The translations under genes were made by a program, and so were the position numbers. From Alteromonadaceae bacterium UBA2620 (GTDB lineage Bacteria > Pseudomonadota > Gammaproteobacteria > Enterobacterales > Alteromonadaceae), in the NCBI GenBank assembly GCA_002339125.1, contig DDJQ01000105.1, forward strand, positions 1 to 64,000: 64,000 nt of DNA. The letters run 5' to 3'. Shown here in pieces: positions 17,139 through 25,148 of this stretch. The stretch's first letter is position 1, and each line of letters opens with the position of its first letter. The notes beneath the pieces were generated by a model that made no database searches, was not told the DNA's origin, and saw nothing but the letters and a program-made list of their open reading frames with translations.

Positions 17139-18394
17139 TGCCGTGCCTGCGTCAGTTGCTGCTGCATTTTATGTTGCCAGGCTGACGTCAGGCCAATACT
17201 AAAGGCCGCCAGGGTTAACCCGGGGATATACACCAGCGCCGGGTTAAGCAGAATATTAATGAATAAAGCAATAAACACCACGCAAATGGCCACCATCAGG
17301 GCATGATTGTGCCCGTAAACCCGGCGGTAGAGCCAGATGGTTCTGACCAGTCGCTGGATAATAAAAACACTAAAGAAGATGTACAAACTGGCGCCAATCA
17401 GCCCGTATTTAAACGCGGTGCCAATAAGCCCCAGATCTGAAGAGTAAAACTTGTACCAGAAGATATCCTGTTCAGTTTTACTGTAACCACTTTGCTGGCC
17501 AAACCCCAGAAACGGATGTTTGGCGATAGAGTCCAGCGCAATAGAGTAAGATTTCAGCCGCACTCCATCCCCTTCAGACGAGGCATTATCAAGCTTGCCG
17601 GCTACGGTTGCCGTAACGGTAACCACCAGCATTATCATTACCGGGAGTGATAAAAAGAACATGCCGAGTCTTTGCTTACGCAGAAAAAACAGTACATAGA
17701 CCAGCCCGGCCAGTATTAGCGATGCCGCCATGGAACGGGCTTTTACTAAAAACCAGATGTAGCCCACCACTATCACTACCAGCAGCCATACCATGGTTTT
17801 TAACGCGCCACGACTGGAGAACAGTTTTATCAGGGCCATCACCGACAAGGTAAATAACGCGATAGAAGAAGGCTTTAACCGATAGCCTCGCCAGGGATCA
17901 AATGTCACCAGTCCGGCAATTGTCGGGTCGGTTGAGAAATAGGCCGAGACCAGGTCCATGCGCACAAAATGAAAGAGGTAATTAAACGCCAGAAACACCA
18001 GCGCAAAGGTAAAGATACGTTCAATGCTAAGCAGGTCGTAACCCATACGATAAAGAAAATAGATTGCTGGCGCGAAGAAAATAATCAGAAATTCCCGGGA
18101 GGCCATAATACTGGGTAATACCGGTACATTGGCATTTTGCGAAAACAGCCAGGCCGGCAGGAAAAAGGTATAGGCAATAAACGCCAGCGTAGCAAAGAAC
18201 CACCAGTTCCAGCGCAGATCTCGTGCTCTTACCTGTAGCGCGCTCAACAAGGCGCTGTAAACAAACAGCCCCAGTGACAGCAACAGTCCCAGCTCCTGAA
18301 TGCGGTTGGCCAGAAAGTACCGGCCGCCCTGAAAGCCGGTGTAAAAAATAATAAAAAATGACAGGCCAATCAGGGCGCTGACTTTGAGTTTCAT
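17102..18394 (-). CDS. Wzy/O-antigen ligase-family polysaccharide polymerase
   Basis: The 430-residue protein has 10-12 predicted membrane helices and a large periplasmic loop in the C-terminal half containing SYSIALDSIAKHPFLGFGQQSGY. This H-P-x-x-G-x-G pattern is typical of the Wzy_C (O-antigen ligase/polymerase) family. It should join repeat units at the periplasmic face. It is the last gene of the minus-strand glycosyltransferase operon (10 bases after the GT2 gene) and converges on the sulfotransferase. Confidence 0.83.
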   Translation of the reverse strand: MKLKVSALIGLSFFIIFYTGFQGGRYFLANRIQELGLLLSLGLFVYSALLSALQVRARDLRWNWWFFATLAFIAYTFFLPAWLFSQNANVPVLPSIMASREFLIIFFAPAIYFLYRMGYDLLSIERIFTFALVFLAFNYLFHFVRMDLVSAYFSTDPTIAGLVTFDPWRGYRLKPSSIALFTLSVMALIKLFSSRGALKTMVWLLVVIVVGYIWFLVKARSMAASLILAGLVYVLFFLRKQRLGMFFLSLPVMIMLVVTVTATVAGKLDNASSEGDGVRLKSYSIALDSIAKHPFLGFGQQSGYSKTEQDIFWYKFYSSDLGLIGTAFKYGLIGASLYIFFSVFIIQRLVRTIWLYRRVYGHNHALMVAICVVFIALFINILLNPALVYIPGLTLAAFSIGLTSAWQHKMQQQLTQARHYPPLNSLQGTA

Positions 18395-18404
18395 CAGCTC
18401 AGGC

Positions 18405-19460
18405 TCATGGGTAGTGCTGTTTACCCAGCATCACTTTGGTTAGCAGCAGTGCTTTTTTCAGATAGCCTTGCTTAATACGATTAACGACCTGCAAAAACGT
18501 TGAAAAATACACGACAGGCAAGGCCCAGGGCATAAACTTTTTGGCCAGCAAAAACTTGTTTCGCGCCAGGTAAAAATCCGATAGCAAAGACGAGGGGCGA
18601 TTTAATGATTTGGACCCAATACTGCTCCCTTCTTTGTGATACACCTTGGCATCAGGTGCATAAGTCAGCATATACTGCGACTTACTGCGCAGCACCCAGT
18701 CAATTTCTTCGTAATAGAGAAAGTATTTCTCCTCCATTAAGCCAATGGTTTGCAAGAAATCCCGGGGAATTAGCCATGAACAGCCGGTGATGTAATCGAG
18801 GCGCTGCTCGTAATGGCCATGGTCGATGCCCTCATCCTGCTTAAGGAAACGCCCCAGGGTTTGCGAAGCAATGCCAGTCCAGCGGTTAAAGCTGGCACCC
18901 CCAAGGGCCTGAATAACCTCCGGATCATCATAGAAGTGTACCCGGCTACCGCAGGTATTTTTAACCCCTCGGGCCGTCAGCGAAGACGAGTGAGCCACCA
19001 TCTGGCTCAACGTATCCGGTTCCACCAGGGTATCGTTGTTAAGCAACCAGATATAATCACAGCCCTGTTGCAACGCAAAACGGATCCCGACATTATTCCC
19101 GCCAGCAAAGCCCAGATTGCCCTGCGTCTGAATCATCACCAGCCGGCTGACATCATTAGCATCACTCACGCCTTGCTCAATTTCCTCCCGCGAATAGCAG
19201 CGGTGGGCAAGCGGCTTGGTTACTGCTGGCATCACCAGATGTAGCAGCGGATGGTCGATTTCAGGAATCACCGGATTTTGCCCGCGGGCCCATTCCTTAA
19301 TATGCATTTCAGACTGATCCTCGGAGGCATTGTCACACACAATAACCTGAAAATTATCGTAGTTAAGGCGGAACACTGACTCCAGACATTCTGTGGTATC
19401 ACGCCAGCCATTCCAATTGAGGATCACAATGCCGACTTTTGGTGTATCAGACTGTTTCAT
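18405..19460 (-). CDS. family 2 glycosyltransferase
   Basis: The product has about 351 residues from ATG 19460, which I chose because GGGAGGG lies four bases upstream; the frame runs 10 codons further without support. The GT2 fold is clear: VGIVILNWNGWRDTTECLESVF at the start, VIVCDNASED, then TQGNLGFAGGNNVGIRFAL and IWLLNNDTLVEPD, where the NND replaces the usual DxD. EEIDWVLRS is the ED-type acceptor motif. It resembles rhamnosyltransferase-like GT2 enzymes. The start overlaps the upstream GT4 gene by 14 bases. Confidence 0.87.
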   Translation of the reverse strand: MKQSDTPKVGIVILNWNGWRDTTECLESVFRLNYDNFQVIVCDNASEDQSEMHIKEWARGQNPVIPEIDHPLLHLVMPAVTKPLAHRCYSREEIEQGVSDANDVSRLVMIQTQGNLGFAGGNNVGIRFALQQGCDYIWLLNNDTLVEPDTLSQMVAHSSSLTARGVKNTCGSRVHFYDDPEVIQALGGASFNRWTGIASQTLGRFLKQDEGIDHGHYEQRLDYITGCSWLIPRDFLQTIGLMEEKYFLYYEEIDWVLRSKSQYMLTYAPDAKVYHKEGSSIGSKSLNRPSSLLSDFYLARNKFLLAKKFMPWALPVVYFSTFLQVVNRIKQGYLKKALLLTKVMLGKQHYP

Positions 19461-20658
19461 GTTCCCTCCCGACGCACAGGTTGATTTCACTGACCATGTC
19501 TCCGAGCACCTTATTCCAGGTATAGTGCTGGGCTACAAGGCTACGGGAGCATTGCTCCATGCGTTCCCAGACCGCTCGATCGCGCAACACCACATCCATG
19601 TACGCCACCATCTTCATCGCACAGTCGGTGACTGCAAGATGTTCAAGATTGGTGTAATCGATGCCCTCTGCACCAACCGGCGTGGTAACCACCGGCAGAC
19701 CCCGGCTCATGGCGTTAAGCACTTTCACTTTAATCCCGGAGCCGAAGCGCAGTGGCGAAACAAACACTCTGGCCCGTTTAAAGTAATCCTCCAGATCCTC
19801 AACAAAACCAGTCAGTTCTACGCCATCCAGGTTGTCCACCAGCGCCACCAGGCGATCATCGGGATTGGCACCGACAATATAAAAATGCAGATCCGGATGG
19901 ATGCTCTTTATTACGGGCCAGGCTTCCTGCAGAAACCAGATAAGACCGTCGACGTTGGCTTCCCAGTTGAGCGTTCCCACATAAAGCAGCGCTTTATCAG
20001 AGGTTTCGAATTGCAATGCAGGTAAGCTTAGCTGTGAGTCATCGCCTAAGTGGTAAGTAACCCGGCATTTGTCTTTCACAGCGCCGATCTTTACCAGACT
20101 ATCGATATCATTCGGCGCGGCAAACACCAGGCTGGCCTGACTCGTGGTTTGCTGCTCGTAGTGCCTGACACGTCTGGCTTCAATCGCCGAGGCTACGCGA
20201 TGCAACAGGTTAGAGCAGGATTTGGCAAAGCGCTCCCACATCAGATAAGTGGCATTATGGGTATGAAAGATCACCCGGCCCTGGTAGTTGGCCGGCACAT
20301 ACTGATACGCCTCGTAATGGTCGAGCAGAATAATGTCGTAGTGATGAGCAATGCGGGCTATCTTTTCCGCGAGCTTTTCAGAGCGCGAGCGATACACATT
20401 AATCGGGATCCCTTGCATATAGCTTTTCAGCAGAACCCCCAGCGAACGCGGGCGCTGCACCTCATCGGTCAAAAATGTACCTAATGGTACCTGCTGCTGA
20501 AACTCACTGACTTTGTCGGTGCCGTACTTAAGCGGGCAGGCCAGACCCACATCAAAATGGCGACACAGAAACTTCAGCATGTTCCAGCTTTTCATTCTGC
20601 CGCCACTGGTGGGTGGGTAAGGTAATTCAATGGAAATCATCAGTAGCGAGCTTTTCAT
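19447..20658 (-). CDS. family 4 glycosyltransferase
   Basis: The 403-residue product has a GT-B fold. The N-terminal domain starts LLMISIELPYPPTSGGRMKSWNMLKFL, the gly-rich opening typical of GT4 enzymes. The C-terminal half contains LLYVGTLNWEANVDGLIWFLQEAWP, YIVGANP, LTGFVEDLEDYFKRARVFVSPLRFGSGIKVKVLNAMSRGLPVVTT, and the nucleotide-sugar-binding E-x7-E region in degenerate form. It is probably a cytoplasmic sugar transferase building the EPS repeat. It overlaps both flanking genes by 4-14 bases. Confidence 0.87.
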   Translation of the reverse strand: MKSSLLMISIELPYPPTSGGRMKSWNMLKFLCRHFDVGLACPLKYGTDKVSEFQQQVPLGTFLTDEVQRPRSLGVLLKSYMQGIPINVYRSRSEKLAEKIARIAHHYDIILLDHYEAYQYVPANYQGRVIFHTHNATYLMWERFAKSCSNLLHRVASAIEARRVRHYEQQTTSQASLVFAAPNDIDSLVKIGAVKDKCRVTYHLGDDSQLSLPALQFETSDKALLYVGTLNWEANVDGLIWFLQEAWPVIKSIHPDLHFYIVGANPDDRLVALVDNLDGVELTGFVEDLEDYFKRARVFVSPLRFGSGIKVKVLNAMSRGLPVVTTPVGAEGIDYTNLEHLAVTDCAMKMVAYMDVVLRDRAVWERMEQCSRSLVAQHYTWNKVLGDMVSEINLCVGREHETV

Positions 20659-21542
20659 GCGACCTCCGATGACCGTTGAGCAATTTTAGCTATCCAGCGC
20701 TGATACTGCTCCGGACTGAAACCCAGGTTAGACTGCACGTGCACAGCCACATGCTCGTTGCCCAGATGATTGAGATAGTCCTGAACATCACCAGGAGACT
20801 GGATGTCATAAAACCACGAGCTATGAGTGAGCTGCTGAAAATCCTGCCAGTGGCCTCTGCCTTGCTGTACATGCTCGACAAAAGCGCCGTACAAAATAAA
20901 TTCGGAGAGATCGAGCTCGCGGGCCAACACCCGGTGCCAGGGGCGCCAGAAAGTGCAGGTGAGATGCTCCAGCAACGCCAGGCAGGTATCCCGCCGAAAT
21001 GCATTCAACTGTGCAATATAGCCGTGTTTGATTGTTTGCTGACTATCGATACCAAACAGTCTGGCGGCCAGAGAATACCAGTTGAGATAGCGCCGATCAT
21101 TTCGTAACACCGGGCCACGCGGCTTAACCGATGTCCGCAGGTTATCCCCCCGCCATAACTGATTAAGACTAAACGGCCGAATAAACTCAACGTCGGAGTC
21201 GGCAAACACAATGGCATCGCACTGTACTTTTTCAGCAATCGCAAATTTGCACAATTGTTGAAAAATCCAACCGCGCACCGGCAGCACTTTTTCCCCCCAC
21301 CACCACTTGCGTAGCAGCGGCAGGTTAAAGTTGCGGTAAGGAAGAAGAGACTCCTTGGTTACCAACACGACTTTCTCGCTGGCCAGGTGTTCAAACAACG
21401 ACCATTCTTTTTCGTCGATGATCAGATAGTGTTTTTCATATCCGGATAAAAAAGCCTGTGCTGTGGCCACCAGCCTCTCACAACGCTGTAAGTCGTCTTT
21501 AAAGGTCGGTGTGACCAGAATATTGCGTTTTGGCATATTCAC
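20655..21542 (-). CDS. DUF6492-like glycosyltransferase
   Basis: The 295-residue product has a GT-A-like layout: NILVTPTFKDDLQRCERLVATA at the start, YLIIDEKEWSLF, and a DxD-like motif in DAIVFADSDVEFIRPFSL. This resembles the DUF6492 family of putative glycosyltransferases found in polysaccharide loci. The start is probably GTG 21542, six bases after GAGGT; ATG 21536 is the alternative. It is the first gene of a four-gene minus-strand operon with overlapping or closely spaced genes, behind a sigma54 promoter at 21587-21602. The sugar specificity is unknown. Confidence 0.78.
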   Translation of the reverse strand: MNMPKRNILVTPTFKDDLQRCERLVATAQAFLSGYEKHYLIIDEKEWSLFEHLASEKVVLVTKESLLPYRNFNLPLLRKWWWGEKVLPVRGWIFQQLCKFAIAEKVQCDAIVFADSDVEFIRPFSLNQLWRGDNLRTSVKPRGPVLRNDRRYLNWYSLAARLFGIDSQQTIKHGYIAQLNAFRRDTCLALLEHLTCTFWRPWHRVLARELDLSEFILYGAFVEHVQQGRGHWQDFQQLTHSSWFYDIQSPGDVQDYLNHLGNEHVAVHVQSNLGFSPEQYQRWIAKIAQRSSEVA

Positions 21543-21586
21543 ATTGATACCTCAAATGCATAATAACTTGCTGTAACAAGCGAGAT

Positions 21587-21602
21587 AGCAACCAACATGC
21601 CA
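21587..21602 (-). promoter_or_regulatory. sigma54 promoter of the glycosyltransferase operon
   Basis: On the minus strand the sequence reads TGGCAT-GTTGG-TTGCT, one mismatch from the sigma54 consensus and with GG-N10-GC intact. It ends 44 bases before the start at 21542. Confidence 0.75.
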
Positions 21603-21695
21603 TAGAATTAAATTCATACTTATCAAACACTTAAATAATTAAATTCGATTTCAAGATGAGCTTTACGGCTGAAAAAAAGCAAAATGAGAATGCCT

Positions 21696-21708
21696 TAGCA
21701 AAATGCAA
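21696..21708. promoter_or_regulatory. LuxO-type enhancer site C (one mismatch)
   Basis: TAGCA-AAA-TGCAA differs from the operator pattern at one position. It lies between divergent genes, about 94 bases upstream of the minus-strand sigma54 promoter and 22 bases from a weaker plus-strand candidate. Confidence 0.65.
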
Positions 21709-21729
21709 ATGCCCTGACCACCTCCGCAC

Positions 21730-21745
21730 TGGCGCAGTTATTGAA
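21730..21745 (+). promoter_or_regulatory. weak candidate sigma54 promoter
   Basis: TGGCGC-AGTTA-TTGAA has the GG of the -24 element but GA in place of the invariant GC at -12. It points toward the gene at 21825. The match is poor and it may be inactive. Confidence 0.3.
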
Positions 21746-21824
21746 TACCACACCAGCATGACTCGCACCGGCATAACCGGTGTTGCTGATCAGCGTTTAT
21801 CGTTCACCATCGCGGAGACAAGTT

Positions 21825-22400
21825 ATGACTGAGAGTTTTGCACGCATACTCTGGCTTACCGGCTATGTGCTGTTAATCGGCCCGCCTCGCATTTTTGCTA
21901 TCAGAGCCAAAGCCCACCGGGCAGGCAGTGAGTTGTCTAACTTACCCTTTGCCGTTCTTACAGGGATTGAAGTGATGGTGAGAGGCGGCCTGCTGCTATT
22001 ATTAATGGTGGCTGTAGAAGGGTTGCTGGGTAAGGCACTCTATGAATATTTGCTGCTAGATTACTTTTTTCTCGCCCTGGTTTTCACCGGTGGCATGCAC
22101 TTACTCATCTATCTCTATTGCTTTTCATCCCGTGGGAACAGGCCGCCCCCTATGCGCACTTATCGAATAGGCAGAAACGCTTGTTATGCCGTGGCACCGG
22201 CGCTGGCGGCGAGCTTTATTGGCTTACTCTGGCAGCACTACCATCAGCAGCCCCTACTCGGCGGTAATCTAATCCCTACGCTCTTTGCGTTATGCTGGAC
22301 AGCCGGATTGATTGCCGGTTGCATCGAAGCATTGATAATAAGGCGTAAGCCCAAAGGCCTCGATGCCGTTCTGTCAGCCAGGATCTCACCAGAGCAATAA
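21825..22400 (+). CDS. EPS-locus integral membrane protein, unknown function
   Basis: The 191-residue product from ATG 21825 has a good GGAGACAAG ribosome-binding site; an upstream in-frame start at 21780 lacks one. About four or five membrane helices are visible (about 7-25, 48-70, 75-100, 128-148 and 155-175), with a polar loop RIFAIRAKAHRAGSELSNLP after the first. I do not recognise the family. It stands alone between two divergent EPS operons, with enhancer sites on both sides, so it probably belongs to the same regulon. Confidence 0.65.
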   Translation: MTESFARILWLTGYVLLIGPPRIFAIRAKAHRAGSELSNLPFAVLTGIEVMVRGGLLLLLMVAVEGLLGKALYEYLLLDYFFLALVFTGGMHLLIYLYCFSSRGNRPPPMRTYRIGRNACYAVAPALAASFIGLLWQHYHQQPLLGGNLIPTLFALCWTAGLIAGCIEALIIRRKPKGLDAVLSARISPEQ

Positions 22401-22414
22401 TTGCAATTCGCATT

Positions 22415-22427
22415 TTGCAAAATGCAA
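22415..22427. promoter_or_regulatory. LuxO-type enhancer site D
   Basis: TTGCA-AAA-TGCAA is a perfect operator match, with a half-decayed second copy (TTGCA-ATT-CGCAT) 14 bases upstream at 22401-22413. It lies 87 bases before the sigma54 promoter of the priming-transferase operon. Confidence 0.78.
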
Positions 22428-22513
22428 AACAACAGCAAAGTGCATCGCCGTACCGCAGTACTTACCGCAAAACAATAGCACTACAAATATGATTTATAAG
22501 GCTTTTATGACAT

Positions 22514-22529
22514 TGGTTTAATATTTGCT
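22514..22529 (+). promoter_or_regulatory. sigma54 promoter of the priming-transferase operon
   Basis: TGGTTT-AATAT-TTGCT keeps GG-N10-GC and a full TTGCT -12 element, with two changes in the -24 element (TGGCAC to TGGTTT). It predicts a transcript starting at about 22541, which rules out the upstream GTG 22535 as the gene's start. Confidence 0.7.
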
Positions 22530-22564
22530 CTTATGTGGTTAATCCCTTTTTATCGAGAATAACC

Positions 22565-23329
22565 ATGTCACAGCAATGCCACACTAAAGAAAGCCATGAG
22601 CATCATCAGCGGCTTGCTGAAAAAAAGTTCATTGAGCAATACAAAGCTCACCACAGCTTTTTGCGTCGCACTGTTAAACACCTGCGTATTCATTACAAGC
22701 GTGCCATCTGGCGTATTGTTATTCAGTCATCCCGGCTGGTTAAACGCTGCCTGGATATCAGTTTGAGCCTGATAGCTATTTTGCTGCTACTGCCGGTATA
22801 TATAATAACCGCGCTGGCGATTCAGTTGGATGCACCCGGCCCGGTTATCTTTAAACAGCAACGGGCTGGCCGCTTTGGCAAGGCTTTCACCATGTACAAA
22901 TTCCGCTCGATGGTGGTCACGGCAGAGCACGACAAGCAAGCTTTGCTGGCCAGTAATGAGTCGGCTGCCGGGGTGATTTTTAAAATGAAACAGGACCCCA
23001 GAATCACCCGGGTAGGGCGCTTTATCAGAAAGTACTCCATCGATGAACTGCCTCAACTATTTAATGTTTTGCTCGGTGACATGTCGCTGGTCGGCCCACG
23101 GCCGCCCACGCTCAATGAAGTTGCTCAATACAGCCTGTCTGATCGTAAACGCCTGTATGTAGCCCCCGGTATCACCTGTATCTGGCAGGTGAGCGGGCGC
23201 TCTGAGATCGACTTTGCCGGGCAGGTAAAACTGGATGTGGCTTATATTCAAAGCCAGAGCTTATGGACAGATATCAGCATTTTACTAAAAACCATCCCGG
23301 CCGTACTGCTGGGTAAAGGAGCCTACTGA
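22565..23329 (+). CDS. priming undecaprenyl-phosphate sugar phosphotransferase (SypR/WcaJ-like PGT)
   Basis: The 254-residue product has the bacterial sugar transferase domain: a membrane segment at about 60-85, then GPVIFKQQRAGRFGKAFTMYKFRSM, the catalytic Asp-Glu pair (160-161) in SIDELPQLFNVLLGDMSLVGPRP, and APGITCIWQVSGRSEI. It should move a sugar-1-phosphate from a nucleotide sugar to undecaprenyl phosphate, starting the repeat unit. It is the short monotopic type without the extra WcaJ membrane domain. The ATG at 22565 follows the predicted transcription start. The stop overlaps the next gene (TGATG). Confidence 0.92.
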   Translation: MSQQCHTKESHEHHQRLAEKKFIEQYKAHHSFLRRTVKHLRIHYKRAIWRIVIQSSRLVKRCLDISLSLIAILLLLPVYIITALAIQLDAPGPVIFKQQRAGRFGKAFTMYKFRSMVVTAEHDKQALLASNESAAGVIFKMKQDPRITRVGRFIRKYSIDELPQLFNVLLGDMSLVGPRPPTLNEVAQYSLSDRKRLYVAPGITCIWQVSGRSEIDFAGQVKLDVAYIQSQSLWTDISILLKTIPAVLLGKGAY

Positions 23330-24783
23330 TGTCAGCTAATTTTGTGCCTGTTTCCCACGCGGTACTCATTGAACCGCCCCTCGCTGCGCAGTTGCAGCCC
23401 TTGTTGGTAAGGCGTTCACTGGCAATGCTTCCGGTTGCTGGTAAACCGATTATCCAGCTTTGGCTGGAGCATATAAACCTGATGGGCTTTACCTCGGTAA
23501 GCATTGGTGTACGCGACTTTCCACAGGCACTACGCAACCTGGTAGGCGACGGCTCACGCTGGGGGCTATCAATACAGGTTCATGCTCTCACCGATGCCAT
23601 GACCTCAGAGGACGCCGTGCGGCACATCGGGATGAATGGCCCGCAACTGGTAGCCAGCTTAAATGCTATTCCAACTCAGAATCTGTCATTTTTGCTGAGC
23701 CGGCTGACTCACCAAGACCCGGCAGAGCATGCGTCACTGAATAACGAGACCGCTGAACAACCACTGGTGTACCTGAGCAAAGATACTTCGGGTGAGTCGA
23801 CTGTCGCAACCAGTAACAGTGCAGCAAGATTGCCATTGGCCAATCACCTGTTTCTTACCATAGACAGTGTGAAATCACTCTGGACAGTGAATGAGGCCCT
23901 GCTCAAACGCGAGATTTTTGATCCTCTGCATGCAGGGTTTGAGGTAGACCCGGGGATCTTTATGGAAACCGGTGTTCAGGTTAAGCCGGGGGTGAATATT
24001 CAGGGGCCGGTCAAGGTTGGTCAAAACAGTTACATCGGCAAAAACGTTAAAATCAGAAAAAATGTCGTCATCGGCGCCGGTGTAATCATTGAAAGCGGCT
24101 GTGAACTGGAAAACACGGTTCTGCTGGATAATACCCATGTGGGTGCTGAGTCCAACCTGAGTAACGTGATCATCGATGGCGCATCGGTGTATTCACTGCA
24201 AGGCGATACCTTTACCTGGATTAACGATCCCTCCATCCTCGGCTGGACCAATGCCGCAGAGGCAAGGGTATCACCACTGGAACGCCTGACAGCAGTATGC
24301 CTGCTAGTGGCTTTTATGCCGGCTCTGTTGGCTTTCGCCCTGCTGCAATGGGCTCGCCGCCGGCCGGTTTATCACAGCCACGATGGCTACGTGCCTGATG
24401 GCGTAAGCATCACCGGCCAGCAAAAACACCAAAACCTTAAACTTAAAACCTTAACCAGTCTTAACGACCGGTTTAACAAACTGCCATGGCTGACTGAAGT
24501 CATTAAAGGCAATCTGCATCTGGTCGGAATCGGCCTGCCGTCGTCTTCGAACAGTACTTTTCCTGAGTGGGCCTACGAGTTACAAAACCGCCGCCCGGGG
24601 GTAATTAATCTGCACGACAGCCACCGCACCGCGTTAGCCGCAGAAACCAATTATGTTGAAGACCTTTATTATCTGAATCATCGCAATCGCCCGCGCAATC
24701 TGCTCATTCTGGTGCGTTGGGTATTTCAGCTTTGCACCGCAAGATTCAGTATTTCTAACCGCAAACATGAGGCAAGACTATGA
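23329..24783 (+). CDS. fusion of degenerate nucleotidyltransferase, left-handed beta-helix and degenerate sugar-phosphotransferase
   Basis: Three regions are visible in 484 residues. Residues 1-180 resemble sugar-nucleotidyltransferases (LPVAGKPIIQLWLEHINLMGF, GDGSRWGLSIQV), but the GGxGTRLxPLT substrate loop is replaced by EPPLAAQLQPLLVRR. Residues 205-300 are hexapeptide repeats (VKPGVNIQGPVKVGQNSYIGKN). After a membrane helix at about 320-342, the C-terminus aligns by eye with the end of phosphoglycosyltransferases: LPWLTEVIKGNLHLVG corresponds to LPQLFNVLLGDMSLVG. The catalytic Asp-Glu is Asn383-Lys384. It is probably non-catalytic and may scaffold the active transferase encoded just upstream, whose stop overlaps this start. 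That role is inference. Confidence 0.75.
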   Translation: MSANFVPVSHAVLIEPPLAAQLQPLLVRRSLAMLPVAGKPIIQLWLEHINLMGFTSVSIGVRDFPQALRNLVGDGSRWGLSIQVHALTDAMTSEDAVRHIGMNGPQLVASLNAIPTQNLSFLLSRLTHQDPAEHASLNNETAEQPLVYLSKDTSGESTVATSNSAARLPLANHLFLTIDSVKSLWTVNEALLKREIFDPLHAGFEVDPGIFMETGVQVKPGVNIQGPVKVGQNSYIGKNVKIRKNVVIGAGVIIESGCELENTVLLDNTHVGAESNLSNVIIDGASVYSLQGDTFTWINDPSILGWTNAAEARVSPLERLTAVCLLVAFMPALLAFALLQWARRRPVYHSHDGYVPDGVSITGQQKHQNLKLKTLTSLNDRFNKLPWLTEVIKGNLHLVGIGLPSSSNSTFPEWAYELQNRRPGVINLHDSHRTALAAETNYVEDLYYLNHRNRPRNLLILVRWVFQLCTARFSISNRKHEARL

Positions 24784-25115
24784 ATATTTCAGAAGTCGTC
24801 ATTGAAGATACCGTGGTATTACGCTTAACCGGCAAGCTCGACGGCAGCGCCGTGGAACAATTATCGAATCAGGTGAAAGACGCCATCTGGTCGCGTCACA
24901 GCGCCGTTTTGATCAATATGCAGGGGGTTGAGTTTGTAGACTCCACCGGGCTTGGCCTGCTGGTGTTCTTATTCCGTCAGGCTAAGGAACAAAATACCGA
25001 CTTCGCAATTTGTGCGCTATCGGCACAGGCCCAGATGGTGTTTGAGATTACCCGTATGACCAAAATTTTTGTTGTCCACCCCAGTGAATCCGCTGCGTTG
25101 GCAGTATCGGCTTAA
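24780..25115 (+). CDS. STAS-domain anti-anti-sigma-like protein (SypA-like)
   Basis: The 111-residue single STAS domain contains the conserved switch motif VEFVDSTGLGLLVFL, with Ser55 as the expected phosphorylation site. V. fischeri SypA, phosphorylated at the equivalent Ser56 and controlled by SypE, is the closest characterised analogue by context. The REC-PP2C protein encoded at 8269 is the likely activating phosphatase. No RsbW-type kinase is seen in this window. The ATG overlaps the previous stop by four bases (ATGA). Confidence 0.88.
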   Translation: MNISEVVIEDTVVLRLTGKLDGSAVEQLSNQVKDAIWSRHSAVLINMQGVEFVDSTGLGLLVFLFRQAKEQNTDFAICALSAQAQMVFEITRMTKIFVVHPSESAALAVSA

Positions 25116-25148
25116 TTATTTTTCAGCACATGCACAGGCAGGTGACTT

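Noticed and set aside
18813..19244. 143-residue plus-strand frame
   Set aside because: Antisense shadow of the GT2 gene.
19393..20025. 210-residue plus-strand frame
   Set aside because: Antisense to the GT4 and GT2 genes, which are clearly real; no family resemblance.
22401..22413. Separate LuxO-type operator TTGCA-ATT-CGCAT
   Set aside because: Two mismatches in the right half; noted only as a degenerate companion of site D.
22535..22564. Upstream GTG start for the priming transferase
   Set aside because: It lies before the transcription start predicted from the sigma54 promoter at 22514-22529 and has no ribosome-binding site.
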